From the NCBI GenBank assembly GCA_946406115.1, contig OX291553.1:5027001-5091000 (forward strand): a stretch of 64,000 nt of DNA, read 5' to 3'. The position numbers were made by a program, and so were the translations under genes. The DNA comes from Apoda limacodes. Its lineage: Eukaryota > Arthropoda > Insecta > Lepidoptera > Limacodidae. The notes beneath the pieces were generated by a model, which was not told the origin of the DNA, ran no database searches, and was given only the letters and a program-made list of their open reading frames with translations. Within the stretch, counting starts at the first letter, position 1. Every line of letters begins with the position of its first letter. Positions 33,074 to 43,205 of the stretch are shown here, in pieces.

Positions 33074-33321
33074 TTTAGGGTCAGCTCGGACTGAGACGCG
33101 ACGCGACGCGTCATTTTTGAGATAGCAACATTATGGATCTTGTTTACTAGACAAAAAGATACGCATCCCAAAGTCGCGCGACGCATCTTGGTGTATTCCG
33201 ACACGTAACCTCTCACTTTTGTACTCTTACTATAATTTGTATCTTTTTGAGTAAACAAGGTTCATAATGAGATGCTATTTAAAAAAAGCGGCGTCGCATC
33301 TCGGTCTGAGCTGACCCTAAA
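33074..33321. mobile_element. foldback MITE with TTTAGGGTCAGCTC ends
   Basis: Ends TTTAGGGTCAGCTCGGACTG and (reverse complement) TTTAGGGTCAGCTCAGACCG are inverted, and the pairing continues inward with gaps over roughly 95 bp on each side (CTTGTTTACT, AAAAAGATAC). Nearly the whole 248-bp element therefore folds on itself. The outermost bases may be a TA or TTTA/TAAA target site. GACGCGACGCGACGC near the left end is a short GC iteration. No coding sequence. Confidence 0.75.
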
Positions 33322-33449
33322 GAACTAATAACATAAAGAAATTGTGTAATTTTATTACTCTCAAAATAACATCTCCACTGGCAGCGGTGTGATAATTCAA
33401 TATTGTTGCTTTTTAACATTCTTCAGTCAGTTCTTAATTCGGTTGTATG
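33322..33449. other. spacer between two foldback elements
   Basis: Anonymous AT-rich sequence. Confidence 0.5.
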
Positions 33450-34478
33450 TTTTTTTGAAGTGAAAACTTCTTTAGCGACGTTGTGCACTTTTTTTGGTAT
33501 GGGTAAAAAATGATAAACTCGCATCAGGTCACGTGTCCTGATCGTGAAAATTCGTAAGACGGATGGAGAGTAGACAGCTGGCGCGGCGTAGGAGAGGGAG
33601 TATCCCCCTCTCTTTCTACGGCGCGGCGAAAATGTATGCCTGCGCCTGCTGTTTCGTTTAGGCGGCGCAGGGCGCTTGCGCGAATGGTCGTGTGTGTTTA
33701 TGTTACAGCGTGCTACGCGCATCCATGGATGGTGACAGCTGATGGCTCGACCGTCTGTGTAGTGGCCATACTGCTGTGTATTCGTAAAATTCGTGTATAT
33801 AAAGTGTTTAAAATATGGAAATTGAACAAAGTGCATCTTTGTCTTTGTAAAATACGGAAACCGTAATGCCACGCCTATTATAATTTTTATTTTTAGTATT
33901 CGCGATTATGAGTAGTACAGGGTTGAAGATATCTGATTCAAAATTGGGTAACAAAATTCCACGCGAACAAACATACGTTTACATTGCAAGTTAAATAAAA
34001 GCTTTTAAAATGGCACCACTCCGTGGGTTAAACCTTCCCTATACGTAAACATTTTCAAAATCATGTTAAAGATGACGGAGTTCTTAGGTAACAAATATTA
34101 AAAAAGAACGAGTTGCACTCCGGGAGTGCCGGCAGAAGTGAAAACCTTTACACACGATTCGCGCTTAACACTCAAATATGTCACAAGACATGTCTTTGAC
34201 ATTGTCAAGAAATAATAATGTTTGTTTATTTACTTTTTTAACGTAGTATATTTGACATCGCAATCTGTCTTAGAGTTAAAATTCCATATCCAACCTCCCT
34301 GTACTACTCATAATCGCGAATACTTAAAATAAAAATTATAATAGGCGTGGCATTACGGTTTCCGTCTTACGAATTTCCACGATTAGGACACGTGACCTGA
34401 CGCGAGTTTATCATTTTTTACCCATACCAAAAAAAAGTGCACAACGCCGCTAAAGAAGTTTTCACTTCAAAAATTACG
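33450..34478. mobile_element. large inverted-repeat element with one interrupted arm
   Basis: The right arm (34300-34475), reverse-complemented, matches the left arm in two blocks: 33455-33562 (GAAGTGAAAACTTCTTTAGC, GGTATGGGTAAAAAATGATA, CGTGTCCTGATCGTG) and 33847-33925 (AAACCGTAATGCCACGCCTA, AGTATTCGCGATTATGAGTA). Between the two left-arm blocks lie about 285 bp absent from the right arm. The central loop is 33926-34299. Divergence between arms is low. I do not know the family. Confidence 0.75.
33561..33846 (+). other. GC-rich segment interrupting the left arm
   Basis: The intact right arm reads AGACGGAAACCG across the join. The left arm reads AGACGG, then about 285 bp, then ATACGG and AAACCG, so the segment is bounded by ACGG on both sides, as a 4-bp duplication would be. 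The interior is GC-rich for this window (GGCGCGGCGTAGGAGAGGGA, then a partly complementary CCCCCTCTCTTTCTACGGCG), and GTGTATATAAAGTG at about 33793 resembles a TATA box. Either it inserted into the left arm, or it was lost cleanly from the right. Confidence 0.6.
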
Positions 34479-34479
34479 C

Positions 34480-35040
34480 ACTATAAATTTCAGATGTTCA
34501 AACACTCAGCTAACATATTTGCAATCCTTAAGTAAATATAATCTACTAACTTTGAAAAACCGACGCCTATGTCTCGGAGCCATGCTGTAATACAAAATTT
34601 GTAACAATATAATAGAAAACACAGAGATTGTTAATAGTTTATGCTTATACATGCCACGGACCGTTCTGCGTCGAGCGACGCGCGCATATCTCATATTTGC
34701 CCCCGCAGTTAGTCGAACTAACGTTGGTGAGCGCGCGCCGCTTCGAGTGCTTATGAATTCTTACAATGAGCTATTTTCAAACGTCGATATTTTTGCACTT
34801 TCAATGCCTAAATTTAGAACTGCCATATCGAAGGCAAACATCTGTCTTACAGATACCTACTATAACAAATATTTTAAAATTTATGTATTTCATTTCCACA
34901 CTAAATAATGGCGAGTAAGATTCCTTAGTGCTCCGTGGATAACGTTGTGGATTCTGTTCTAACCTTTACCATATAATTAAGGCTTTTTGCTATTATTATA
35001 GTACATAACTGTTTGTTATTCCTAATAAATAAATAAAAAA
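34480..35040 (+). pseudogene. LINE 3' end: C-terminal ORF2 scrap plus UTR
   Basis: Pieces in two frames read TYLQSLSKYNLLTLKNRRLC, LGAML, ENTEIVNSLCLYMPRTVLRR and APLRVLMNSYNELFSNVDIF. These parallel KYKLLSLESRRILLSAMILH, GICNN, NNLCYVVPRTVQRR and ALRRLANIFNEVFPDLDIF on the minus strand at 48240-47890. The 3' UTRs also match: GTGGATAACGTTGTGGATT (34936) against the reverse complement near 47762-47785, then ACTGTTTGTTATTCCTAATA and an AATAAATAAATAAAA tail ending at about 35039. It is the 3' tip of the LINE family at 47.7-51 kb. Confidence 0.75.
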
Positions 35041-35888
35041 CTTGTCACGAGGTTTGCGTATAAGTATTTAATTTCATTATACTAAAATTTTATTTTCTTC
35101 TTTTAAGAGCATTTAAATTAAATATTTTCTTAAAAAAGGTTTTCTTGCTTTTAATTTATTAATTTGATAAAGATTGGTCCAAGAAAACCAAAGTTGTTTG
35201 TTGATGTTTTCAAGTTGTATTAATTTGATATGTTTTTTGTTTACTTACCATAAGTAAATTATTACCCTCTATTTTAAAAAACCAATAAGAATTAATGTTT
35301 TTGTCAAAGAGCGAAATTATTACTAATTGTCCAATATTTAAGATTTTATTTTAATCTAATCTTTGTCCGGAGTTATTTAGCCCATGGTTAGTGTTAATTG
35401 GTAAACGTTGTTGAGCTAGAGCTAACGAACCGAGAAACTCAGAAAAATGTTCTATATATCAGTTTCTGATACATGGATGTAACTAATTTCAAGAGTCTGA
35501 AAAATATAAAACCGGATTAAACGCGTCTTTGGTTATGGTTTTTGGTTTTAGATACCAAGGCTGGTGGTGGCCCGTCGGAAAAAAGGTATTTTTCCAAATA
35601 AAGAAACGTTTGATCCTGTTTTATATTTCTTAAATTAGTAATGGAATGCGAGATTTAAAAACTCATATATGAATGTTACTGAGCTATGAGCGCCACAAAA
35701 AAGTATAATATGAATATACATATCAAAAGAATATTAATAATATTCCAGGCCTTATTTCTCTTACTTTAATTTTAGAATTTGAATGTACAATGCTAAGTAT
35801 TTCTCAGCAATTATTTGTTTGAAAGCTTTGTGTGTGGAAAATATTTACTTATATTTTGCTCTGAGGCAGGATACAAATTACAAGAAGA
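35041..35888. other. no gene seen
   Basis: AT-rich intergenic sequence. Confidence 0.5.
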
Positions 35889-35889
35889 C

Positions 35890-36062
35890 AAGTAACAAAG
35901 CCCACCGTGGGACGGCCCGGAGCCGAATCGACGGATGGACTTTGTAAAGGTTACCGGGAGTCGTTGGTCACAGGCGGCACAGGACCGCACCGTGTGGCAG
36001 TATTTAGGTGAAGCTTTTTGTCCAGCAGTCTGTAAAAAATAAGCTTATAGATGATGATAAGG
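35890..36062 (+). pseudogene. RTE-type LINE C-terminus and tail
   Basis: One frame reads RRMDFVKVTGSRWSQAAQDR then TVWQYLGEAF, matching the usual end of RTE polymerase proteins (GRPPKRW.DD, AGS.W...A.DR..W...GEAFVQQW). It is followed by AGATGATGATAAG near 36047, the GAT-triplet tail. All upstream domains are missing, so this is a strongly 5'-truncated insertion. Confidence 0.75.
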
Positions 36063-37318
36063 GAACAATGTAGATATAAATATCAGTTCGGATTTCATTA
36101 TAAACCCTCATATAAAAAGCTAAAGATTTTTTCTCCTTTGAACGCTTATTTTATTGATTGCCATTTTTATGTTTGAAACGGTAGTAATTAGTAACTTGTA
36201 GTTTATGAAAAATCTGTGTGTTGGATATAATACTTAAAAAATATTTTTTATGAAATTCGATAAATGAGCGCGGCTCAAACACTTTGAAAATTGATTATAA
36301 TGAAAAACAATTTAAAAGGTGTGTTTATTATAACTATATTTTGTTAACCAGAAATCTTTTTACAAAAAGTGCATATTTTTTAAGTTGTAGTTTTAGTATT
36401 ATAAATGTGTGGTGTTAAATTCGGTAAAATTTAGGTTCCTAAAATATTTTTTTGAGGAATTGTATAAATTAATTTTGGTTGCCTATTCTATACAAATACT
36501 TTAGCAGAACCTCTTTCATTTTAGATATCCGAAGTTCGCTGTTATTCCATAATTTCAGATCAAATTTTACGCTGACCGTAAAATCTGAAAAATCATGAGT
36601 CTAACATAAGCTTTTTCTTTACATACATATTGATATTTTTTAATTTTTATTCTATACAATTAGTAAACAAAGGTATGTTGAATGCGCTTATGAGATAAGT
36701 TTAAATTAAGTTATCACTATTTAGGTGTAATTTAACTCAAAAAAAACTCAAATTTCTGTTTTTTACCGACGAATTTCTCAACCTGTCCGTACAATAGTTA
36801 TTCACTGGCTTTGATTATTAAGTTCAATGGCGTTAAATTCTACACTTGAATTCAAAATGTACAAATTATAATGAAGTAAGAAGCCTTCGAAGTTTTTCAC
36901 ATTTATAGTTGTTTTACATAAAAAAGTTGTTTTAAAATAAATTTTCTCTTGAAAATTGTCAATCATAAAATATTTGTTAAGCAATTATGCGTAATGTCAC
37001 CTTTTTTTTCGAAAAATTATTTCAACCAAGACATTAATAATATAATTAATACCTCTATAATTTTTTTTTATTTTCATATGAAAAGATTTTTTCAAATTTT
37101 AAATTTTGATGCAAATTACATTATCATACGATAAAAACTGGCAAAGTTAGAGCAGTTTAAATTTCATTTTTTTTAGAGCGTGAGCAAAAACTCTTATGTG
37201 ACGCTAGCGACGCGAAGTAAAATGACGTCTCAGCGCTTGAGACCGCGTAGTTCCACTGCAAACTGCTATAGGTACGCGCAATACTCTACAGAACGAGAGT
37301 TGATTAATATGTCTTTGT
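36063..37318. other. no gene seen
   Basis: AT-rich intergenic sequence. Two 60-codon ORFs near 36800-37130 are low-complexity and overlap on opposite strands. Confidence 0.5.
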
Positions 37319-37345
37319 CTAAGCAAACAAACAAAACAAACAAAC

Positions 37346-38112
37346 AAAATTTTTTATTTAGCAAACACACACATACAAATATTAAAACAAAAAAATAAAA
37401 GAAAAAAAAATTATGTACCAAAAAAGAGTGCATGAGCTAAATGGGCCTCCCCCTCAGCATGATATGTACCCGTGTAGGTACAATACTGATTTTCAGTGGG
37501 AGCCCTTACTGCATCACTTCACGGACATTAGTGAATGACAAAACAATAGCACCTATACCTATATTTAATTACTATACTATCCTATATATATTTAAATTGC
37601 CTACCTAAATAAAAAAATAACAAAAATAAAATATTTACAAAATCACTAATTTAAAGAGAAAGAGAAGAGAAGAAAACGATAAAGGCAAAAGAGGTTGTAC
37701 ACACTTAGACTTTTGCCTCTTTAAAGGAGCCTATATTAAAATAGACAAAAAAAAATAAAAAAAAAAACAATAAAACAATTATATATTATCTATGATACAA
37801 ATGGTGGTTAATGGTTATATCCTTCAACTTGTTGATTTTGTGATATATCCTTAACATGCTGATTACCAACAGGTGATAATAATTTAAGTGATAACATATA
37901 TCATCGTAACATATATTCTATGCAAATGGGCATAATTATTAGAAACTGAGTGAAAATATAGGTAAGTGTCGGATTGAACTGCTAATCTTTTAGATTTATT
38001 AGTTTCTTAATATCATATAATTTAAAAGCTACAATACAATACTCTATCTCTACTCTATGTACTAATATTTGTTTTGAATGACATAGGATAACAAAGAAAA
38101 AGAAATTAGTAC
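37346..38112 (-). mobile_element. 3' UTR of the PHD-finger LINE
   Basis: Non-coding, AT-rich. It contains CCCACTGAAAATCAGTATTG, TACATATCATGCTGAGGGGG and GAGGCCCATTTAGC (minus strand, 37440-37510), which resemble conserved 3' words of insect CR1-like elements. It ends in the TTTG-repeat tail. Confidence 0.6.
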
Positions 38113-40959
38113 CTAAAAAGACTGATTATTTAGCAGATAAAGTTTCATTTTCTTGATAAATGTTGTTTTGGTTTTTAAGGAGCGAAATGGCGGTGGTAAA
38201 TCATTCCAACATTTGCTTGCAGCGAATTTGAAACTGCCACGAAATGCCGCAGTTCGGTGACGAGGACAATTTATGAGATATGCGGCTGCCCGAGTTCCGT
38301 AATTATTTTGGTAACGCGCCCATGACAATTTCTCATAAAGGTAAGAGGGTTTCTCTGTTTTTATGACTCCAAACAACAATGTTGCAAAATGTAATTTTCT
38401 ACGCTCTTTCATTTTTAATAATTTAGCATTCAATAAAAATGGTGTTACATGTGTACGAGATGGTATTTGGAAACAAAATCTTGCACAAGCATTTTGGACA
38501 CGTTGAATTAATCTCTCAGACCGTGATAGTAAACAGGAGCCGTAAACTGTGTCACAATAATTTAATTTTGAGAGAACTAATGATTCACATAATCTTATTC
38601 TCAATTCTGTACTAAGATGAGTTCGTATTTTGTACAATAGTTTAAGGCGATAGAAGCATCCTCTTACTGCTTCTAAAATGTGTGATTCAAACCTTAGTTG
38701 ATTATCAATTGTAAGCCCTAGATTTTTTGCCTCTGATACACACTCTATGGGTTGATCATGAATTGACAATACAGGCTGATACATTGCTATATTTTTAACT
38801 TGTTTGCTGGATCCTATCAACATATATTTAGTTTTTGTAGGATTTAATAGAAGACAGTTCTTATGTGACCACTGAGCAATTCTATTAAGATCCTCATTTA
38901 TTTTTCTTACAGCTGTAAGAGTGTTCTCAGAATTAAATGGCAGATATATTTGAACATCATCAGCATAAAGATGATAATAACAATTCTCTATGCAAGAAGT
39001 GATATCAGCAGTGTAAATTATGAAGAAAAGTGGCCCAAGAATGGAGCCTTGGGGTACACCTCGTTTTACTGGCTGTTGGGAAGAAGACAATTTGCTACCA
39101 TTTACTTTTTCAATTTCAACATACTGATATCTGTTCTCAAGATAACTGTCAAACCACCTCAATGCAGACGTGTGAAATCCATAATAGGACAATTTTGACA
39201 TAAGAAGAGCTAAATTTATAGTTTCAAAAGCACGGGAAAAATCTAACAATGCCAATATAGACCCCATACCCTTGTCCCGAGAAGATAACAAATTATCAAC
39301 AACATCTATTAAGGCTGTCGAAGTGCTGTGATTTTTTCGAAAACCGGACTGTAAGTGTGGAAGTATTTTATTTTGTTCAAGGTATTCATGCACTTGTAGG
39401 GAAACAATTTTTTCAAGGATTTTAGATATGGTAGACAAGATATTGATTGGACGAAAGTCTTTTCTATTGATTGGGTGAGCTGTTTTAGGAATGGGCTTCA
39501 CTTTTGCAATTTTCCACAAATCAGGATATGTTGAAGTAGTTATTGATTTATTCACTATATTAGTAATTACACTTAATGTCTGAGGCATAGTCATTAATAA
39601 CATTTCTAAGGAAATTTGGTCAGTTCCCTGCGCATTAGTGCTTAAGCCTTTTATTATAGTTACAATTGTTTCTTCATTTACTGGAGAAAGATGGAAAGTT
39701 TCTGAACTAAATCTTTGAAATTCATAGTATGTGAGAGTTGAAATGTCAACTGTATCAATACCAGGCAATTTTAAAAAATGTTGATTGACTCTGTCAGGAT
39801 CATTACATATTTCAAACATTGAGATATTATGAATACTTTTCTTAAGAATGTTTGACTTAAGATTCTTCCAAAGGAGTTTGGGATTGTTTATATTATTATT
39901 GATATGATGTTTATAATATGCTTTTTTTTCACTATGTATAGCTGCTGTAACAACTTTTTTCATGTTTTTATAAAACTGTTTATGTGATTCTAAACCTGTA
40001 ACTCGATAACGATTGTAGCTATTATTTCTAATTTTAATCATTTGCCTAACAGTATCTGTCAACCATGGGGAAGAATGTTCTTTAATACGAATGGTTTTTA
40101 TCGGGGCATGAAGATCAAACAATTGTAATATTGTATTTGAAAATATTTCTACCATGTTGTTAATGCAATCAAATTTTTGGATCTTTCGCCATTCTATAGA
40201 GTTAAGGTCATTGTTAAAATTATCAATAAGGATATCTTTTAATGGTCTGAAAGTAACCCAATAAGGAGTAAATTTTTCTTTTTTTAAATTAAGCTCAATA
40301 GATACTATCGCATGGTTACCTAAATCAGGTATATAAGTAACACAAGATTGACGAAAAGGAGCATCAGTACACACAAGATCAATAAGTGTTTCACTGTGGT
40401 CAGTAAAGTGTGTTGATTCATTTATACACTGTGTTAGATTTAGAGACTGTAAAAATTCTACTAATAGTTTTGTTTTGTTATCCTCTTTATTTATTATATT
40501 AATATTAAAATCTCCTGTAAGAACTATATAATCTGCCGCTGAACATGAATTGATTGAAATAGTAATGGCATCCAAGAAAGTATTAATATCTAACCAGGGA
40601 GGTCGATATGCAGTACCAATTATAATTTTTACTGTATTTACCGTTAATTTGATCCACATCTGCTCAACAAACTCAGAGACAGGATGATGTATAGTACGCG
40701 CATTTATCCCATTTTTTATGTAAAATCCTATCCCACCTCCACGCCCACCTCGGATATAACAAGGACGAGGCACATGTCTAAATCGGTACCCAGGTATAAC
40801 AGGAGCACGCTGATCCTCTCCCTCTTTGATCCAAGTCTCGTTCACTGATAATACCTCAAACGACTGATTTTCCATCGCGATTAAGAACTCATCATGACCT
40901 GTATTTAATGATCCTGCATTGAACAGTCCAACTTTAAAATATTTGGTTTTATTCGCCAT
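38113..40959 (-). CDS. LINE ORF2: endonuclease plus reverse transcriptase, intact
   Basis: A 948-residue protein without stops. The endonuclease (residues 8-235) has FNAGSL, VNETWI and GDFNI (near 148). The usual SDH motif reads GNH (N215, H216), so the aspartate next to the catalytic histidine is replaced. The RT (about 440-780) has ISLEMLLMTMP, FRPINILSTISKILEKIVS, LQSGFRKNHSTSTALIDVVD, LLDFSRAFETINLALLMSKL, RGVPQGSILGPLFFIIYTAD and YADDVQIYLPF with D667 and D668. The C-terminal region has GLTIDNQLRFESHI, KLNYCDTVYGSCL and RVQNACARFCF. The start MANKTKYFKVGLFNAG sits right before the endonuclease fold, so it is credible. If the N215 change matters, target nicking may be impaired, though it may also be normal for this family. 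Confidence 0.92.
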   Translation of the reverse strand: MANKTKYFKVGLFNAGSLNTGHDEFLIAMENQSFEVLSVNETWIKEGEDQRAPVIPGYRFRHVPRPCYIRGGRGGGIGFYIKNGINARTIHHPVSEFVEQMWIKLTVNTVKIIIGTAYRPPWLDINTFLDAITISINSCSAADYIVLTGDFNINIINKEDNKTKLLVEFLQSLNLTQCINESTHFTDHSETLIDLVCTDAPFRQSCVTYIPDLGNHAIVSIELNLKKEKFTPYWVTFRPLKDILIDNFNNDLNSIEWRKIQKFDCINNMVEIFSNTILQLFDLHAPIKTIRIKEHSSPWLTDTVRQMIKIRNNSYNRYRVTGLESHKQFYKNMKKVVTAAIHSEKKAYYKHHINNNINNPKLLWKNLKSNILKKSIHNISMFEICNDPDRVNQHFLKLPGIDTVDISTLTYYEFQRFSSETFHLSPVNEETIVTIIKGLSTNAQGTDQISLEMLLMTMPQTLSVITNIVNKSITTSTYPDLWKIAKVKPIPKTAHPINRKDFRPINILSTISKILEKIVSLQVHEYLEQNKILPHLQSGFRKNHSTSTALIDVVDNLLSSRDKGMGSILALLDFSRAFETINLALLMSKLSYYGFHTSALRWFDSYLENRYQYVEIEKVNGSKLSSSQQPVKRGVPQGSILGPLFFIIYTADITSCIENCYYHLYADDVQIYLPFNSENTLTAVRKINEDLNRIAQWSHKNCLLLNPTKTKYMLIGSSKQVKNIAMYQPVLSIHDQPIECVSEAKNLGLTIDNQLRFESHILEAVRGCFYRLKLLYKIRTHLSTELRIRLCESLVLSKLNYCDTVYGSCLLSRSERLIQRVQNACARFCFQIPSRTHVTPFLLNAKLLKMKERRKLHFATLLFGVIKTEKPSYLYEKLSWARYQNNYGTRAAAYLINCPRHRTAAFRGSFKFAASKCWNDLPPPFRSLKTKTTFIKKMKLYLLNNQSF

Positions 40960-41366
40960 TTTTGTATTTGTACAACCTAACTATCTGAAAAATCTTTGAG
41001 CTGTAGTTTATCAACGAGGTATGTGTAACAAAACTTATCTTAAGAGTACATTCTGATCCATTATAAATAAGATAGAAATTCTGATATTGCCTAATTTCAA
41101 ATTTAAATCTAACGATAGCCTTTTCTTTCATTATAGAGAAAGACTGAAGTAACAATTCTAAACAAATTGCTGTAACTTTAATGAAGCTAATAATCTTTAA
41201 GCCAATAATCCTTGTATTATTAAAATTAAAGTCCTGATATTGACTAAATCCAAATATAAATTTTAAGATAGGGTAAACTATTGTTAAAAAATATTTAAGT
41301 AAAATTTGTAGGCAGATATACCTAACCATAGTTAGTAAAACATTATAAAAATTTAATGGATCTTTT
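40960..41366 (-). other. inter-ORF spacer of the LINE
   Basis: 407 AT-rich bases separate ORF1's stop from ORF2's start. The overlapping 203-codon ORF (41560-40949) runs out of frame through ORF1's end and has no domain. How ORF2 is translated is not evident. Confidence 0.5.
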
Positions 41367-42395
41367 TCATTCATTAATCGCAGTTGGGCCAAAAACTCGA
41401 ACAAGGTCCTGTTCATTCCCAATGTAATGTGCTGTAGACTTATGTTCCTGTCGAACCAATATTCGCCCCTGCCGGGTCCAAGCAAATCTCCATTGAAACC
41501 GCCGACACACTTCACGTGTTCTGTAAAATAGTTGCTTATTTTTTTTTGTGAGGCGTTCATTAAGATAAAAGGGACGCTTTTCCACAGAGTGACCGATATC
41601 GGCAGCAGTTACACCACGGCGTACGCGAGCGTTGCGCAGCAGCTCGTCCTTGATGGCGGTGCGCGTAAGGCGAACCACGAGCGGGCGGGGGCGCATCTCC
41701 GTCGGTCCCTCGGCAGTATCGGACCGTACATGTCTCCCCCCAACACGCATCGCACTCACTACATCACACTCACTAAGATTGACGCCTAGCTTTGTTGCTA
41801 TGACGGTCACTATATGAATTGTGTTCTCAGAACTATTCTCCATAAGATTAGAAATCTCAATATCATTGGACAGCAATTGTTGGTCTCGATCATTTACTTC
41901 ACGCGTAAGCTGCTCTACCATAGACTCTAGCTTCTTAAAATTTGAGCTTGAACCTTCAGAAACCCGTTTCTCTAGTTCATCTATCCTGCTGTCAAGAGAA
42001 TCTAAACGCTGTGTGTACTGCACCAAAGAACTTTTAATATCGCTCATTTCATGGCGAAAATTTTTGAATTCTTCGCGCACCATACGTAACTCGTCTCTGA
42101 ACAGGCGGAGCTCTTTACTCAAATCCGAATCGTTCGTATTTATCTTTTCATCCGCCATAACTTTCCCAACACTCGACTCCTTAGAATGCTCCACAATCAT
42201 ACTTCCTTTGATAGGAGTTTCTGGTCTATTGTCCCGCGGAAGATTTTTCTTGCATTCCGGGCAATACCACTGTCCAGGCGCCGACCCAGTAGTAGGCAGC
42301 GCAACACACGCACGATGATAGTAAGCAGCACATTTGTTGCACTTGGCGGCATCTGTTATGGTCAGATATTTACAACACGCACCACATTTCGCCAT
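41367..42395 (-). CDS. LINE ORF1: PHD finger, coiled coil, RNA-binding-like domain
   Basis: A 342-residue protein. Residues 4-48 form a C4HC3 PHD finger: MAKCGACCKY, KCNKCAAYYHRACVAL, QWYCPECKK. Residues about 85-165 are a heptad-rich coiled coil (LRLFRDELRMVREEFKNFRH, LDSRIDELEKRV, LESMVEQLTREVN). Residues about 180-320 resemble the RRM-like ORF1 core of LINEs (HIVTVIATKLGVNLSECDVV, MRVGGRHV, RPLVVRLTRTAIKDELLRNA, YLNERLTKKNKQLFYRTREV, FAWTRQGRILVRQ). ORF1 proteins of this type bind the element's RNA and oligomerise through the coiled coil. The PHD finger could read a histone tail or mediate protein contacts. It is upstream of and on the same strand as ORF2. The frame is clean throughout. 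Confidence 0.88.
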   Translation of the reverse strand: MAKCGACCKYLTITDAAKCNKCAAYYHRACVALPTTGSAPGQWYCPECKKNLPRDNRPETPIKGSMIVEHSKESSVGKVMADEKINTNDSDLSKELRLFRDELRMVREEFKNFRHEMSDIKSSLVQYTQRLDSLDSRIDELEKRVSEGSSSNFKKLESMVEQLTREVNDRDQQLLSNDIEISNLMENSSENTIHIVTVIATKLGVNLSECDVVSAMRVGGRHVRSDTAEGPTEMRPRPLVVRLTRTAIKDELLRNARVRRGVTAADIGHSVEKRPFYLNERLTKKNKQLFYRTREVCRRFQWRFAWTRQGRILVRQEHKSTAHYIGNEQDLVRVFGPTAINE

Positions 42396-42540
42396 GTCTT
42401 TACTGTACTAAATTTTTTAATAACACTATAGATTTAAGATAGATGGCCCTACTATCGGCTATACCTGTTTGCTATGATGTGTATCTAGTTAGTTCCACAA
42501 TGCCCCACTGAGTGACGCTGTCACTGTGTTGTTATGAACA

Positions 42541-43108
42541 TAAAACTATTTATTTGTTATGTGGGTACTGGCTGTTTTTCGTTTTTAATAATGTCAGTAA
42601 AAAATACTTTCCAACTACAATAAATCTTTCACTTTCAAACAACTTCACTTAATAACACTAGAGGAACTTTCTGTGCAGGCAAGTTATAAATTGACACTAG
42701 TAAACTAAGAAATGTAATAGTATTTTTATTTTAAAATTACAATAAACGTACTATGAGAAGCATATGCACTAACGTCCGTGACCTGACCTGAAGCAGAAGT
42801 CATATAATAAATATATATATATTGTGTTGTTCTAAAATGCAAGTTAACCACTTTACATACACCGGAAACATTTATAATGGTGCCTGAAGACTATACAAAA
42901 ACAAGAGCATATTGCTATGAAGAGCATTTCGACGTAAGTGTTTCTCTAAATACCTACCAAATAGGTATTACTTAGATTTTATATTATATTCTTCAAAAGA
43001 TAGATACCGGGTCTCCTGGGGTAAGAAATCGGATTATAGCACACAAAAGTGTACCTACTGATGATGGTTGAAATGAGATTGATTATCTATATAGGCAAGA
43101 CCTTTAAG
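42541..43108. other. no gene seen
   Basis: AT-rich sequence beyond the LINE's approximate 5' end. CAGTGACAGCGTCACT (minus strand, 42512-42527) is a short palindrome that may lie within the LINE 5' UTR. Confidence 0.45.
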
Positions 43109-43109
43109 T

Positions 43110-43205
43110 AAAAAAAAGTATTCAAGTATTTGTATCCGTTGTCTGGTTTTCATAATACACGCTTTGCTTAGTTTGGGACCAGATGGCGCTGTGTGATATG
43201 TCCCA
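43110..43205 (+). repeat. short dispersed repeat, copy 1
   Basis: TATCCGTTGTCTGGTTTTCA, TAATACACGCTTTGCTTAGT and TTGGGACCAGATGGCGCTGT match 45045-45115 in order with few changes. This is a common lepidopteran repeat unit. No coding function. Confidence 0.7.

Larger units (their letters stand above)
37320..42540 (-). mobile_element. two-ORF CR1-like LINE, nearly full length
   Basis: On the minus strand: 5' UTR (about 42540-42396, boundary approximate), ORF1 with a PHD finger (42395-41367), a 407-bp inter-ORF gap, ORF2 (40959-38113), a 3' UTR of about 790 bp containing CCACTGAAAATCAGTATTG, and a tail of TTTG units (GTTTGTTTGTTTTGTTTGTT, 37345 down to 37321). Both ORFs are uninterrupted. The PHD-type ORF1 and the RT motifs place it in the CR1 group. 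Confidence 0.85.

Noticed and set aside
33423..33872. 149-codon minus-strand ORF
   Set aside because: It spans the left arm of an inverted-repeat element and its GC-rich insert, and shows Arg/Ser/Pro-rich composition without a domain. The frame is explained by GC content.
40949..41560. 203-codon minus-strand ORF between the two LINE ORFs
   Set aside because: It overlaps the end of ORF1 out of frame and runs through AT-rich spacer with no motif. ORF1 and ORF2 are far better supported.
41821..42318. 165-codon plus-strand ORF
   Set aside because: Antisense shadow of the PHD-finger ORF1; Ser/Leu-rich because it mirrors Glu/Lys-rich coiled-coil codons.
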